64,000 nucleotides of DNA, from assembly GCF_014642835.1 (NCBI RefSeq), contig NZ_BMJA01000002.1, positions 930,867 to 994,866 on the forward strand. The letters are read 5' to 3'. Position numbers and translations under genes: made by a program. The notes under the pieces are model-generated. The model was not told where the DNA came from. It saw only the letters and a program-made list of their open reading frames with translations, and made no database searches. Below are positions 1 through 7,845 of the stretch, piece by piece. This DNA is from Dyella nitratireducens. GTDB taxonomy: Bacteria; Pseudomonadota; Gammaproteobacteria; Xanthomonadales; Rhodanobacteraceae. The stretch's first letter is position 1, and the number at the start of each line of letters is the position of its first letter.

Positions 1-585
1 GTCGGGATGTTTGGTGTCGGCGCCGGTGTCGACGACGGCGATATGCACGCCTTCGCCCTGGCTGAATGTTTGCGCGAGTGCAGCGTCTGTTTCTACAAAG
101 CCACGTTGCAAGCCCACATAGGGATCGTTGTAGCGATGATGCGTTGCTGCCGCGACCGTCGCGTATACCGAATAATCCTGCAGCGGTTGCACAATTTTGA
201 CGCGATCATCCTTGGCCAGCGTTTTGATCAGATCATCGCGATGGGTGCCTGCAGGTGCTTCGACCACCACGCAATACACGCCGAGTGCCTTGATCGGCCA
301 GCCGGCCACTTCGTGCAGGTTGTAATGCTGTTTCAGATCACCGAGCGCGGAAGCTGCGCGTTGACCGGCACCGTAATAGCCAGCCGGTGCGTAGCCCAGC
401 ATGCTGGAACCGGCATGCAGGGCAGGGGGATCGATCGGGTTGGCAACGGCCAGCACGATGTCGCGCTGGCTGTTCATCGCGGACACGGGTGAAGCCTGGC
501 TGGATGAATCGGTAGCCGACGCAGCAGGCGCATGCACACTCAGGCATGCCACCGCTGCGGTGAACACGAATGCAGCGAGTTTCAT
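1..585 (-). CDS. S8 family (subtilisin-like) serine peptidase, N-terminal part
   Basis: The gene runs off the left edge, so only about 195 N-terminal residues are visible. It starts with a Sec signal peptide (MKLAAF... to about residue 24), followed by a propeptide-like region of about 140 residues. The last visible residues hold the subtilase aspartate motif VVDTGADTKHPD, which gives the first member of the Asp-His-Ser triad. His and Ser lie outside the window. The ATG at 583-585 overlaps the stop of the anti-sigma gene (ATGA), so the two are translationally coupled. Inference: an exported protease expressed together with its sigma/anti-sigma pair. Confidence 0.85.
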   Translation of the reverse strand, partial: MKLAAFVFTAAVACLSVHAPAASATDSSSQASPVSAMNSQRDIVLAVANPIDPPALHAGSSMLGYAPAGYYGAGQRAASALGDLKQHYNLHEVAGWPIKALGVYCVVVEAPAGTHRDDLIKTLAKDDRVKIVQPLQDYSVYATVAAATHHRYNDPYVGLQRGFVETDAALAQTFSQGEGVHIAVVDTGADTKHPD

Positions 586-1226
586 GGCGTGTCGGATACC
601 GGCTCCGCCAGGCGAATGCCGTGCGCGGCACGCAATTGCTGCAGCGTGTTCTGCTGGCTTGCGGTGGAAGCGGCGGGCGCTACGGTGTAGGCGCCGACGT
701 CATTGGGACCGCCCACGACTTGCAACTGCAGTGAATGCAGCAGTGCATTCCAATCGGCGAGTGTCATGCCCGCATCGGGTACGACGCGGATGGCACCGGC
801 AGTGGCTGGCGTGGCAGGCTCCTGGCTCAGCGTGCGATAGGTCGCGCTGTCGCCGGGCGTCCATACTTTCAACCCCAGTGCGCCGATACCGATGGCTTGA
901 ATCAGCACGGCGGCTGCCAGGGCACGGGTCAGCCAGCCACCGCTGCGGCGTGCGTGTACATGCTGCGGTGCTTCCACCGGTGCATCCAGGCGGCCAAGCA
1001 GGCGTTGCAGGCCGGCTTCCATATCCACGTCCACATGCGACGGTAGCGACATGGCTTGTTTCAGGCGCTTCTGTTGTGCAAATTCCGCGCGGCAGGCTTC
1101 GCAGTGCGCCAGGTGGTGCGTCAGCCATTCGCCTTGTTCCTGCGTAGCGCTGGCTTGCAGCACCCACGGCATCATTTCCCACGCGCGTGGGCAATCCTGG
1201 CTGGAGTAGTTCGGTAACATCGTCAT
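582..1226 (-). CDS. anti-sigma factor with zinc-finger (ZAS) N-terminus
   Basis: A 214-residue protein. Residues 38-45 form the HX3CX2C zinc-binding signature of zf-HC2/ZAS anti-sigma factors (H38, C42, C45). A single transmembrane segment lies near residues 99-117, followed by a periplasmic C-terminal domain of about 95 residues that may be the sensor. Family role: it holds the cognate ECF sigma factor at the inner membrane until a signal arrives. It overlaps the sigma gene by ATGA upstream and the protease gene by ATGA downstream. The C-terminal domain resembles nothing I can name. Confidence 0.82.
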   Translation of the reverse strand: MTMLPNYSSQDCPRAWEMMPWVLQASATQEQGEWLTHHLAHCEACRAEFAQQKRLKQAMSLPSHVDVDMEAGLQRLLGRLDAPVEAPQHVHARRSGGWLTRALAAAVLIQAIGIGALGLKVWTPGDSATYRTLSQEPATPATAGAIRVVPDAGMTLADWNALLHSLQLQVVGGPNDVGAYTVAPAASTASQQNTLQQLRAAHGIRLAEPVSDTP

Positions 1227-1831
1227 GGCGCTTGCTCTTTAAAGGTAAGTGAGCGTTCGGCCAAGGCAGGCAGCACATTGCGCAGCTTGACGCGCGCATG
1301 AAACAGGCGTGCCTTCACCGTACCCACTGGGCATTGCATGATCGCGGCGACGTCGTCCAGGGTATGGCCTTCACCGTACACCAGTTCGACCACCACGCGC
1401 TGGTCGTGCGAAAGGCGTTCCAGCCCTTTGCTCAACCAGTCGCGCAGTTCGCGATCTTCATCCGGATCGTCGGCGGGCATGCGTTCTTCCGGAATATTGT
1501 CTTCAACCGGCTCCTCGCCATGCTGCCGCAGCGCCTTGAGGCCGCAGCGGTAGGCAATGCCCATGATCCAGGTGGAAACGCGCGAGTCGCCGCGGAAATC
1601 GCCGGCTTTCTGCCAGGCGATCCAGAAGCAATCGTTGATCACTTCCTCGATGACTTCGGGACGGCGGGTCTGCCGTGACAGAAAGCGGCATAACCGGCCG
1701 TGATAATTGCGATAGAGAATGGCCAGCGCGGTACGGTCGCCGGCTGCCATGCGCTGTAGCAGCTGGCGGTCGGTGGCATCGGTGTTGAGATCGGCGTCGT
1801 TCATAGGTTTGATGGCGTCGGTTGACGACAT
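1223..1831 (-). CDS. ECF-type RNA polymerase sigma factor (sigma-70 family)
   Basis: A 202-residue protein with only sigma regions 2 and 4, as in the ECF class. Region 2 is at about residues 35-103 (LYRNYHGRLCRFL... through STWIMGIAYR). Region 4 is at about residues 135-187, with the helix-turn-helix around TLDDVAAIMQCPVGTVKARL. An acidic linker (residues 107-130) separates them. A second ATG at 1804 (MNDADL) is also possible; neither start has a strong ribosome binding site. Its stop overlaps the anti-sigma start by ATGA, the usual arrangement for a sigma factor and its own inhibitor. Confidence 0.9.
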   Translation of the reverse strand: MSSTDAIKPMNDADLNTDATDRQLLQRMAAGDRTALAILYRNYHGRLCRFLSRQTRRPEVIEEVINDCFWIAWQKAGDFRGDSRVSTWIMGIAYRCGLKALRQHGEEPVEDNIPEERMPADDPDEDRELRDWLSKGLERLSHDQRVVVELVYGEGHTLDDVAAIMQCPVGTVKARLFHARVKLRNVLPALAERSLTFKEQAP

Positions 1832-1871
1832 AGGTGCCAGTTTGGCGCCGAAAGGTTGCTAGAGCTTGCTA

Positions 1872-2651
1872 TTAAAAGGACCAGGAAATCGTGGCAACCC
1901 AGGGGGCCGCGGCCATCCAGCGCTGGGACGGGGCAGTGGCGATCCGGTCCAGCTCCACCCGCCATGGCCCGAAACCCCAGGCCAGGCCCAATTGGCCGTA
2001 GCCGTAGTATGAACTCGGACGTTGGCCGCTGTACTTGTAGAAGTCCCGGAAATAGCTCCAGGCGCCATACGTACTGCCACCGTAGTAGGTTCCGGCGGGC
2101 AGGGGCTGGGCCACGCCGGCGCCGGCGGTCAGGGAAAAGTGGGCCGGCAAGGGCCAGTGGAAACCCACGTCTGCCGCGCCGCGTGGCTGGTGATCGCTGC
2201 CATGGGTAAGGCTGATGGCGGATACGCCGAACGTGAGCACGTCCCGGTACATCCAGCTCATGCTGGCTTCGGCCCGATCGAAGGCGCGGGCGCTGGCGTT
2301 GCCGGGGTAGGCGTAATAAGCCAGGCCCGCCTGCATGCGCCAATCGTCGGACAGCGACCAATAGTGGTCGACCTGGGCCAGGGTGTCGGAGCCATGTCTT
2401 GGCGAGCGCGTCTGGGTTCCTATGGACAGGCCCAGTATCCAGCCATCGGCCGAAGCCCAGGACACGGCACCTTGCAGGACGGGTGTGACAGGGGTGACGG
2501 CGAGGCCGCGATCGACCAGTTGCGAACTAAGTGCCACGGTGCCGCTGAGGCTGCTTGTTTGAGCGTGCAGCGGTGCGATGGCGATGGTTGCCGACAGGAT
2601 GGCGAGGGAAATAGGGAACTGGTGAGAGCGAAGCGAACGGGATGCGTTCAT
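1872..2651 (-). CDS. TorF-like putative porin / small outer-membrane beta-barrel
   Basis: About 259 residues from the ATG at 2651 (MNASRSL...); a longer version would begin inside a repeat and is unlikely. A signal peptide ends near HAQ at residue 30. The mature part begins SLSGTVALSSQLVDRG, the opening typical of TorF-family putative porins. The rest alternates polar and aromatic residues, and the protein ends in WSF, a C-terminal aromatic residue expected of a BAM-assembled barrel. It lies 40 bp upstream of the sigma gene on the same strand and may share its transcript. The substrate is unknown. Confidence 0.6.
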   Translation of the reverse strand: MNASRSLRSHQFPISLAILSATIAIAPLHAQTSSLSGTVALSSQLVDRGLAVTPVTPVLQGAVSWASADGWILGLSIGTQTRSPRHGSDTLAQVDHYWSLSDDWRMQAGLAYYAYPGNASARAFDRAEASMSWMYRDVLTFGVSAISLTHGSDHQPRGAADVGFHWPLPAHFSLTAGAGVAQPLPAGTYYGGSTYGAWSYFRDFYKYSGQRPSSYYGYGQLGLAWGFGPWRVELDRIATAPSQRWMAAAPWVATISWSF

Positions 2652-2668
2652 AGGCTCACGCGTTTCAC

Positions 2669-2734
2669 GTAGGTTGGGGTGCAAACCCCAACATCTCCAT
2701 GCATCGCGATGTGGGGGTTTGCACCCCTACCTAC
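2669..2734. repeat. Family A palindromic repeat (copy 1)
   Basis: Two facing arms of about 27 bp each; the left arm starts GTAGGTTGGGGTGCAAACCC. Each arm is itself a small hairpin (GGGGTGCAAACCCC). Full copies occur at 5437-5510 and 27436-27507, and a compact one at 14261-14286. This copy lies just upstream of the TorF-like gene. Confidence 0.8.
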
Positions 2735-2752
2735 AAACATGTCGCACGCGGG

Positions 2753-2783
2753 GCCGTCATCCTCGCGTAAGCGAGAATGACGA
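2753..2783. repeat. Short REP-like hairpin (GTCATCCTCGCG type)
   Basis: An imperfect palindrome related to family B: GCCGTCATCCTCGCG then TAA then GCGAGAATGACGAG. It lies in the intergenic space downstream of the cytochrome c gene. Confidence 0.55.
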
Positions 2784-2855
2784 GAGAAACGTGCGGATGG
2801 GCGCGCGTACTGCATCATCGGCTTATAGCCGATCCCTCCAGACAAGGGAATGTCA

Positions 2856-3257
2856 TCAGTGAAGCGTGCCGAGATACGTGATCAGATCTTCCAATTGCTT
2901 CGCATCATCGAGCCCGTCGTATTTCATCTTGGTCCCTGGATTGGCCTGTTTGGCCGGTCGTGACAGGTAGTCATGCAACTTATCGGTGGTCCAGGTCCAA
3001 TGCGCCTGTTTCAATGCATCCGAATAGTTGTAGTCCGTGATCGAACCGGCAGGACGCCCGACGATGCCGAACAAGCTGGGTCCTTTCTTGTTCTTCCCCT
3101 GCTTGGGGCTATGGCATTCAGCACACTCCGACTTGAACACATCCGCCCCGGCGCTGGCATCGCCGGCCCGAACCATGGGCGAGGCCAGCATCCATCCGAT
3201 CAAAAGTCCTGCTACTGCCGAACCACGCAACAACCGCCCCAAAACTGACTGGCTCAC
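2856..3257 (-). CDS. class I cytochrome c
   Basis: A 133-residue exported protein. Signal peptide to about residue 31 (VRAGDA). The haem-binding CAECH is at residues 45-49, and Met111 (GTKMKYDG) is the expected second axial ligand, giving one haem in a class I fold. The start is GTG, supported by AGGAG eight bases upstream; no in-frame ATG fits. It is the last gene of a unit with the cytochrome-porin (24 bp away) and cytochrome b561. Likely role: a periplasmic electron shuttle between them. Confidence 0.88.
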   Translation of the reverse strand: MSQSVLGRLLRGSAVAGLLIGWMLASPMVRAGDASAGADVFKSECAECHSPKQGKNKKGPSLFGIVGRPAGSITDYNYSDALKQAHWTWTTDKLHDYLSRPAKQANPGTKMKYDGLDDAKQLEDLITYLGTLH

Positions 3258-3281
3258 TACATCGACTCCTGTACATGTTTT

Positions 3282-4631
3282 TTAGAACGCCACGCTGGCG
3301 AAAAGCAGAAAGGCATTGAGGTCTTTCGCATTGGTCACCGCCGGGCTGCCGGGCGGTGCACCGAAAACGTTGTCACTGCTGCCGTTGAACTTGTTGAAGC
3401 GGAACCACTCGGCAGCCAGTTTCAAATTGGCGATGGACGTGAAGGAATCGTCCTTGCCGAACGGCGTCCAGAACACGGTGAACGAGTTGCTGGACGTATC
3501 CGGTTCCCCGTACGGCACGAAGCGCACGATGTCGTGCGTACCGGTGCTCACCATGTGGGAGATCGTGATGCCGTAGCTCTGCTTGAAGGTGTAAGTGAGC
3601 GTTGCCGTCTGGTCGTGCACCACGCCGTTCGGCAGCGCGACCAGGCCGGGCACGGAGCCGAATGGCGTGGTGGCGTAGCGGCGCCGCTCCATGATGTTGA
3701 CGTAGGCAAACTGGATGATGTTCTGGCGATTGCCGAGGTACTGATACGTCACGTCATAACCGACATCGGTCACGTGTTCGCTCGGGCCACTGCGCGGCAG
3801 CTGGCGCTCGGTAGTCAAACCGACGAGGCCGGCGGAGACGAACTGGTGCTTGAAATCGCGCATGTACGCAAAGCGCGCATACACGGTATCGCTGAGCCTG
3901 CCGGGATCGCCGGAGAGGGAATAGCCCAGGTTGTACTGCATCGACGTCGGCAGCGAATTGTAGGTGCCGAGTTCGCCGTACCAGTTTTCATCCAGCAAGG
4001 CATAGAGGCTTGCACCGATCACACGATGCGCCAGCGTGTTCGAACTGGAAGGATTGAGCAGCGTGCCCGATACCGTCGGCGGGCCGTTGCTGGCGGCAGC
4101 CGGCAGCGCGTCGACCGGATCGTCGAAGCCCGGATTGTTGTTGACACTGACGCCGATCAGCGCCTGCTGGTTGCCCAGCTTGAGATCCTTGGCGACATAG
4201 CGCAGATCCATGTCGGTCAATTGCGTGTTGAATTTGTTCTGGCCGTTGTTGGCGATGGCCACTTTCACATAGCCACCCACCTGGTCCGTGACACGCCCGG
4301 CCAGATAGATATCGGCTTCGCTCAGCAGATTGCTGCTTTGGCCTTTTGCCGGCACGGTGCGCGTGCCATTGAGCTGGATGGCCGCCGGTATCTTGGTGCC
4401 TTGGCCATCCGTATCGGTATAGCCGCCCATCTTGAAGCGCATGCCGTAAGGCGTCAGCGCGGGTCCGTAGGAGCCGGCGTGGCAATCCGCGCAGGCGGAG
4501 CCGGTCTGGCGTGCATACGCGGGCACTGCGTGCGCCGTCTGCGCGGCGAACAGCGGCAATGCGGCCAGGCCATACCAAAGATGCAGCTTCCTGGGCCGGC
4601 ACGGTGTGCGTCGGTGCAGCGAAGTTTGCAT
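3282..4631 (-). CDS. fused monohaem cytochrome c - outer-membrane porin (Cyc2-like)
   Basis: 449 residues from the ATG at 4631, which has a good AAGGAGA six bases upstream; longer starts would overlap cytochrome b561. A signal peptide ends near HAVPAYA (residue 40). It is followed at once by a single haem site, CADCH (residues 47-51), and then about 390 residues of alternating polar and aromatic sequence ending in ASVAF, as in outer-membrane barrels. An N-terminal CXXCH within about 20 residues of the mature end, fused to a barrel, is the architecture of Cyc2, the iron-oxidising cytochrome-porin. The substrate here is unknown, and other cytochrome-porins share the layout. Confidence 0.6.
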   Translation of the reverse strand: MQTSLHRRTPCRPRKLHLWYGLAALPLFAAQTAHAVPAYARQTGSACADCHAGSYGPALTPYGMRFKMGGYTDTDGQGTKIPAAIQLNGTRTVPAKGQSSNLLSEADIYLAGRVTDQVGGYVKVAIANNGQNKFNTQLTDMDLRYVAKDLKLGNQQALIGVSVNNNPGFDDPVDALPAAASNGPPTVSGTLLNPSSSNTLAHRVIGASLYALLDENWYGELGTYNSLPTSMQYNLGYSLSGDPGRLSDTVYARFAYMRDFKHQFVSAGLVGLTTERQLPRSGPSEHVTDVGYDVTYQYLGNRQNIIQFAYVNIMERRRYATTPFGSVPGLVALPNGVVHDQTATLTYTFKQSYGITISHMVSTGTHDIVRFVPYGEPDTSSNSFTVFWTPFGKDDSFTSIANLKLAAEWFRFNKFNGSSDNVFGAPPGSPAVTNAKDLNAFLLFASVAF

Positions 4632-4662
4632 GGAATCTCCTTGTCTTGATCGATACGGAAAG

Positions 4663-5235
4663 TCAGTCATGGCGCTGGCGCTGCCACCACATGGCGCGCA
4701 GCACGCCATCGCGCCGTACGAAGTGATGCCAAAGCGCAGCCAGTACATGCAGAACAATCAATGCCAGCAGCAGCCATGCAACGTTGGTGTGCCAGGTCTG
4801 CAAGGTGTCGGCGCGATCCTCGTCGGCGGCTACCAGTGCCGGCAGCGTCAATCCGAACAGATGCACCGGCTTGTCCTGCGCATTGCTGAGTGCCCAGCCA
4901 AGCAGCGGCTGGATCAGCAGCAGGGCATACAAAGCGAAGTGCACCACGCCCGCGGCGGCACGCGTGGCCAGCGAGGTATTGCCTGGGGACGGCAATGCAC
5001 CGATGCGCGCGCGTACCACCACGCGAATAAAGAACAAGGCGAGTACGAACAAGCCGAAGTGACGGTGGATTTCCAGCAGCCACTGCCTGGCCAGGCGTGC
5101 GGAAACTTCATCGCGGGTCAGGATGGCGGTGGCTGCACCGAGCAAGCACAACACGGTAAGCCAATGCACCAGCACGAGCCTCCGCGGTCGTGCCGGTGCG
5201 GCTGCGTTGTCGGCAATGTCACTGGATGTCGCCAT
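4663..5235 (-). CDS. cytochrome b561 family membrane protein
   Basis: 190 residues with four predicted membrane segments (about 20-40, 60-78, 95-117 and 150-172). Histidines suited to bis-His haem b ligation lie in or beside them (H24, H57/H59, H99, H149, H163). This matches the prokaryotic cytochrome b561 family, which passes electrons between the quinone pool and periplasmic partners. It is first in the unit, 31 bp before the cytochrome-porin gene. The context suggests it links the inner-membrane quinone pool to the two c-type cytochromes downstream. Confidence 0.85.
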   Translation of the reverse strand: MATSSDIADNAAAPARPRRLVLVHWLTVLCLLGAATAILTRDEVSARLARQWLLEIHRHFGLFVLALFFIRVVVRARIGALPSPGNTSLATRAAAGVVHFALYALLLIQPLLGWALSNAQDKPVHLFGLTLPALVAADEDRADTLQTWHTNVAWLLLALIVLHVLAALWHHFVRRDGVLRAMWWQRQRHD

Positions 5236-5618
5236 TGTTCTCCCCGTGGCCTGAAATGACTAACTGCTTCAGCGGCTTGCACGTGACTGAAGGAGGTTTT
5301 GCGGGTGAGTGCGGAATAAAACGGGAAAGGTTGCGGTCTTCTTTTTTTCTGTATCTCCCGCGATGACCTGCTATTACCCCTGTGGGAGTAGAGATGGCTG
5401 AGGTGAGGTTGTCTGTGCGTGGTGCGCAGCGGCTGTGTAGGTTGGGGTGCAAACCCCAACATTGCCATGTCAGCCAGCACCACCATGTTGGGGTTTTCAC
5501 CCCAACCTACGCGTTATCAAGCACGGTGATGCGAACCATTCCTTTGCGTTGAGGCAACCTTTCTCGAGACAGCCGGCACTCAACTGCGTAGATCACCCAT
5601 CCGCAGCCGGTTCACGAC
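5236..5618. other. Intergenic region between divergent units
   Basis: This 383-bp stretch separates the leftward cytochrome unit from the rightward polysaccharide cluster and should hold both promoters. It contains one family A repeat (5437-5510). The reading frames that cross it are made mostly of repeat sequence. I see no convincing gene. Confidence 0.6.
5437..5510. repeat. Family A palindromic repeat (copy 2)
   Basis: Facing arms GTAGGTTGGGGTGCAAACCC... and its near reverse complement ending CCCCAACCTAC, with a spacer of about 24 bp. Same family as 2669-2734 and 27436-27507. Confidence 0.85.
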
Positions 5619-6236
5619 ATGCAAATCCAACGAGTCCAGTTGCAGCAGCATGGTGACGAGCGCGGCATGCTCGTCGCCTTGGAGAAAGATCGCAACGTGC
5701 CGTTCGAGATCCGGCGCGTGTATTACCTGTTTGCTACTAAAAACCGGGTGCACCGCGGCCAGCACGCGCATCGTCATCTCAATCAGCTGGCGGTAACGGT
5801 GCGTGGGTCGGTGACGTTTCTGCTCGATGACGGCAGCGGGCCGGTAGAAGTAGTGCTGGATGATCCTTCGCAAGGCTTGTTGCTGGGAAGCATGGTGTGG
5901 CGCGAGATGTACGACTTCAGCGATGACTGCGTCTTGATGGTGCTGGCCGACCAGCTGTACGACCCCGCCGACTACATCACCAATTACGACGAATTCCTTC
6001 GCGAGGTAAACAACCCCATGTTGCCAGCCCGCGTTTCTCACACTCCTCCTACTGCGGACGCCGAGCCACTCGGTCTGAGGCGCGCTGCTCCCTCGGTCGA
6101 GCTCGACGTACAGTCGAGTACGCCTTCACTCGCCCTCAGTCCGCATCGCACCTCAGACCGGCGGCCCGTCGCCCTCGCTACGGAGGAGTGTGAGAAACGC
6201 GGGCTAGGGGATGTGGCCGCATGCCAAAGCCGCTAG
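5619..6236 (+). CDS. WxcM/FdtA-type dTDP-sugar 3,4-ketoisomerase with an added C-terminus
   Basis: Residues 1 to about 135 are a cupin of the FdtA/QdtA family, which converts dTDP-4-keto-6-deoxyglucose to the 3-keto isomer. RGQHAHR (H49 and H51) matches the family's catalytic histidines. The family is normally about 135-145 residues; this frame gives 205. The extra residues, about 136-196, are encoded by a 180-bp palindromic element (6026-6205) that has no stop in this frame. The stop overlaps the next gene by 16 bases. Product stereochemistry (Fuc3N or Qui3N type) cannot be read from sequence alone. Confidence 0.85.
   Translation: MQIQRVQLQQHGDERGMLVALEKDRNVPFEIRRVYYLFATKNRVHRGQHAHRHLNQLAVTVRGSVTFLLDDGSGPVEVVLDDPSQGLLLGSMVWREMYDFSDDCVLMVLADQLYDPADYITNYDEFLREVNNPMLPARVSHTPPTADAEPLGLRRAAPSVELDVQSSTPSLALSPHRTSDRRPVALATEECEKRGLGDVAACQSR
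6026..6205. repeat. 180-bp palindromic element inside the ketoisomerase gene
   Basis: The ends are perfect 24-bp inverted repeats (6026-6049 and 6182-6205); the left arm contains GCGTTTCTCACACTCCTCC. Nested inner arms also pair (CGGTCTGAGG near the left, CCTCAGACCG near the right). The length is exactly 60 codons, and the ketoisomerase frame stays open throughout. It carries no transposase and looks like a MITE or REP-like element. No second copy was noticed in the window. Confidence 0.8.
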
Positions 6237-6886
6237 TTCTCATCGGCGCGGGCGAGTTTGCGCAAATCGCCTGCGAATACTTTCAGCATGACAGCGATTA
6301 CGACGTTGTCGCTTTCAGCGTCGAACGCGATTACCTCACGCAACCAAGCCTGGCGGATCGTCCGGTGGTTGCCTTCGAAACCCTGGAAACGGCCTATCCG
6401 CCTGCAGAAGTCGACGTCTTCGTGGCAGTGCCGGCCAGCCAGCTCAATCGGCTGCGCGCGCGCCTGCATCAGGACGCCAAGCGCAAAGGCTACCGTTGCG
6501 CCACGTATGTGAGTTCGCGTGCTTTCGTGTGGCGCAACGCCGAAGTGGGTGAAAACAGCTTTATCTTCGAGAACAACGTGATCCAGCCCTTTGTGCGGAT
6601 CGGCAACAACTGCGTGCTGTGGAGCGGCAATCACGTTGGCCATCGCACGGTAGTGCACGACAACGTGTTCGTCGCATCGCACGCGGTGATTTCCGGGTAT
6701 TGCGAAATCGGCGAACACAGTTTCGTGGGTGTGAACGCCACGTTCAACGACGGCGTAAAAGTCGCAGCCGATTGCGTGATCGGTTCTGGCGCACTGGTGG
6801 TCAAGGATACGGAGCCGGGCAAAGTCTACGTCGGCTCGCCGGCGCGCGCTTTGCCCGGACGTTCCAGCCTCGACGTGAGGCTTTGA
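6221..6886 (+). CDS. NeuD/PglD-type sugar O- or N-acetyltransferase (left-handed beta-helix)
   Basis: 221 residues. The N-terminal 80 or so form a PglD-like nucleotide-sugar domain (LVLIGAGEFAQ). The C-terminal half is a hexapeptide-repeat left-handed beta-helix (about residues 105-205), with H138, H141 and H146 near the expected catalytic position. Next to a 3,4-ketoisomerase and a DegT aminotransferase, it probably N-acetylates the 3-amino group of the dTDP sugar (the FdtC/QdtC step). Transfer to a different hydroxyl cannot be excluded. It overlaps both neighbouring genes. Confidence 0.75.
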   Translation: MPKPLVLIGAGEFAQIACEYFQHDSDYDVVAFSVERDYLTQPSLADRPVVAFETLETAYPPAEVDVFVAVPASQLNRLRARLHQDAKRKGYRCATYVSSRAFVWRNAEVGENSFIFENNVIQPFVRIGNNCVLWSGNHVGHRTVVHDNVFVASHAVISGYCEIGEHSFVGVNATFNDGVKVAADCVIGSGALVVKDTEPGKVYVGSPARALPGRSSLDVRL

Positions 6887-7845
6887 TGCCCATGTTGACC
6901 TGGACCAAGCGTGGACTGGTATTCGAGCCTGCGCGGCACGGCGTGGGTGGATGGATGCAGAATTCTGCGCTGACGCCTACGCCCCATAAGCTGGACGAGG
7001 AAACCATTCGCGTTTATGCGGGCTTTCGCGATGTGCAAGGCGTCAGCCGCATCGGCTACGTCGACGTGTGGGCGAGCGATCCCATGGTGGTGCTGCGTGT
7101 CAGCCCCGAACCCGTGCTGGATATCGGGCGCGGCGGCTGCTTTGACGACAACGGCATGATTCTCGGCGACGTGGTCGATGCGCCGGGCGGCTTGCACATG
7201 TTTTACGTGGGTTTTCAGCGCGTCGCCAAGGCCAAGTTCCTGGCCTTCACCGGTCTGGCGATTTCCACTGACGGTGGCGACAGTTTTCAGCGCGTGCAGG
7301 AAACGCCGATCCTCGATCGAGCGCCGGGCCGCAGCACGATTGCAGCCGTGCACTCGGCGATGTGGGAGAACGGCCGTTGGCGCCTGTGGTACGCCGTGGG
7401 CGACGACTGGCAAACGATCGGCGGCCAGCCCTATCCGCGCTACCACATTCGTTATGCCGAGACCGCCTCCCTGCAGGCGATACCTCGCGCAGACCGTGTC
7501 TGCCTGTTGCCGCGCGGCACTGAGTACCGCATTGGCCGGCCGCGCGTTTATCGCATCGACAACCGGTATGCGATGTACTTCACGCGCGGCAACGTCACGG
7601 GCGAATACTTCCCCGGTCTGGCGTTGAGCGACGATGGCCTGCATTGGGAACGGCACGACGAAGCGCTTGGCCTGGGCTTGTCGGCGGATGGATGGGATTC
7701 GCGCACACTCTGCTATCCCGCCCTGATTCGCCAGCACGACACCTGGCTGATGTTCTACAACGGCAACGATATGGGCGTGGACGGCTTCGGTGTGGCCGAG
7801 GCGGTTGCGGTGCATGCGGAGGGTGAAGCGCATGTTCACGCTTAA
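6886..7845 (+). CDS. five-bladed beta-propeller glycosidase-like protein
   Basis: 319 residues from the ATG at 6886, which shares one base with the previous stop (TGATG). Repeated motifs (GLHMFYVGF, RWRLWYAVGD, RYAMYFTRG, WLMFYNGND) look like blades of the five-bladed propeller fold of GH43/GH32/GH130-type proteins. There is no signal peptide, so it should be cytoplasmic. Such proteins occur in polysaccharide clusters next to WxcM-type genes, but their reaction is unclear. I do not assign an activity; a glycosyl-transferring or phosphorylase-like role would be a guess. Confidence 0.55.
   Translation: MPMLTWTKRGLVFEPARHGVGGWMQNSALTPTPHKLDEETIRVYAGFRDVQGVSRIGYVDVWASDPMVVLRVSPEPVLDIGRGGCFDDNGMILGDVVDAPGGLHMFYVGFQRVAKAKFLAFTGLAISTDGGDSFQRVQETPILDRAPGRSTIAAVHSAMWENGRWRLWYAVGDDWQTIGGQPYPRYHIRYAETASLQAIPRADRVCLLPRGTEYRIGRPRVYRIDNRYAMYFTRGNVTGEYFPGLALSDDGLHWERHDEALGLGLSADGWDSRTLCYPALIRQHDTWLMFYNGNDMGVDGFGVAEAVAVHAEGEAHVHA

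Noticed and set aside
2648-2862. Open frames on both strands covering the family A repeat and REP hairpin
   Set aside because: Made of repeat sequence, with no conserved domain and no ribosome binding site.
3282-4757. Longer version of the cytochrome-porin gene (491 residues)
   Set aside because: It would overlap cytochrome b561 by about 95 bases. ATG 4631 has a strong AAGGAGA and precedes a normal signal peptide.
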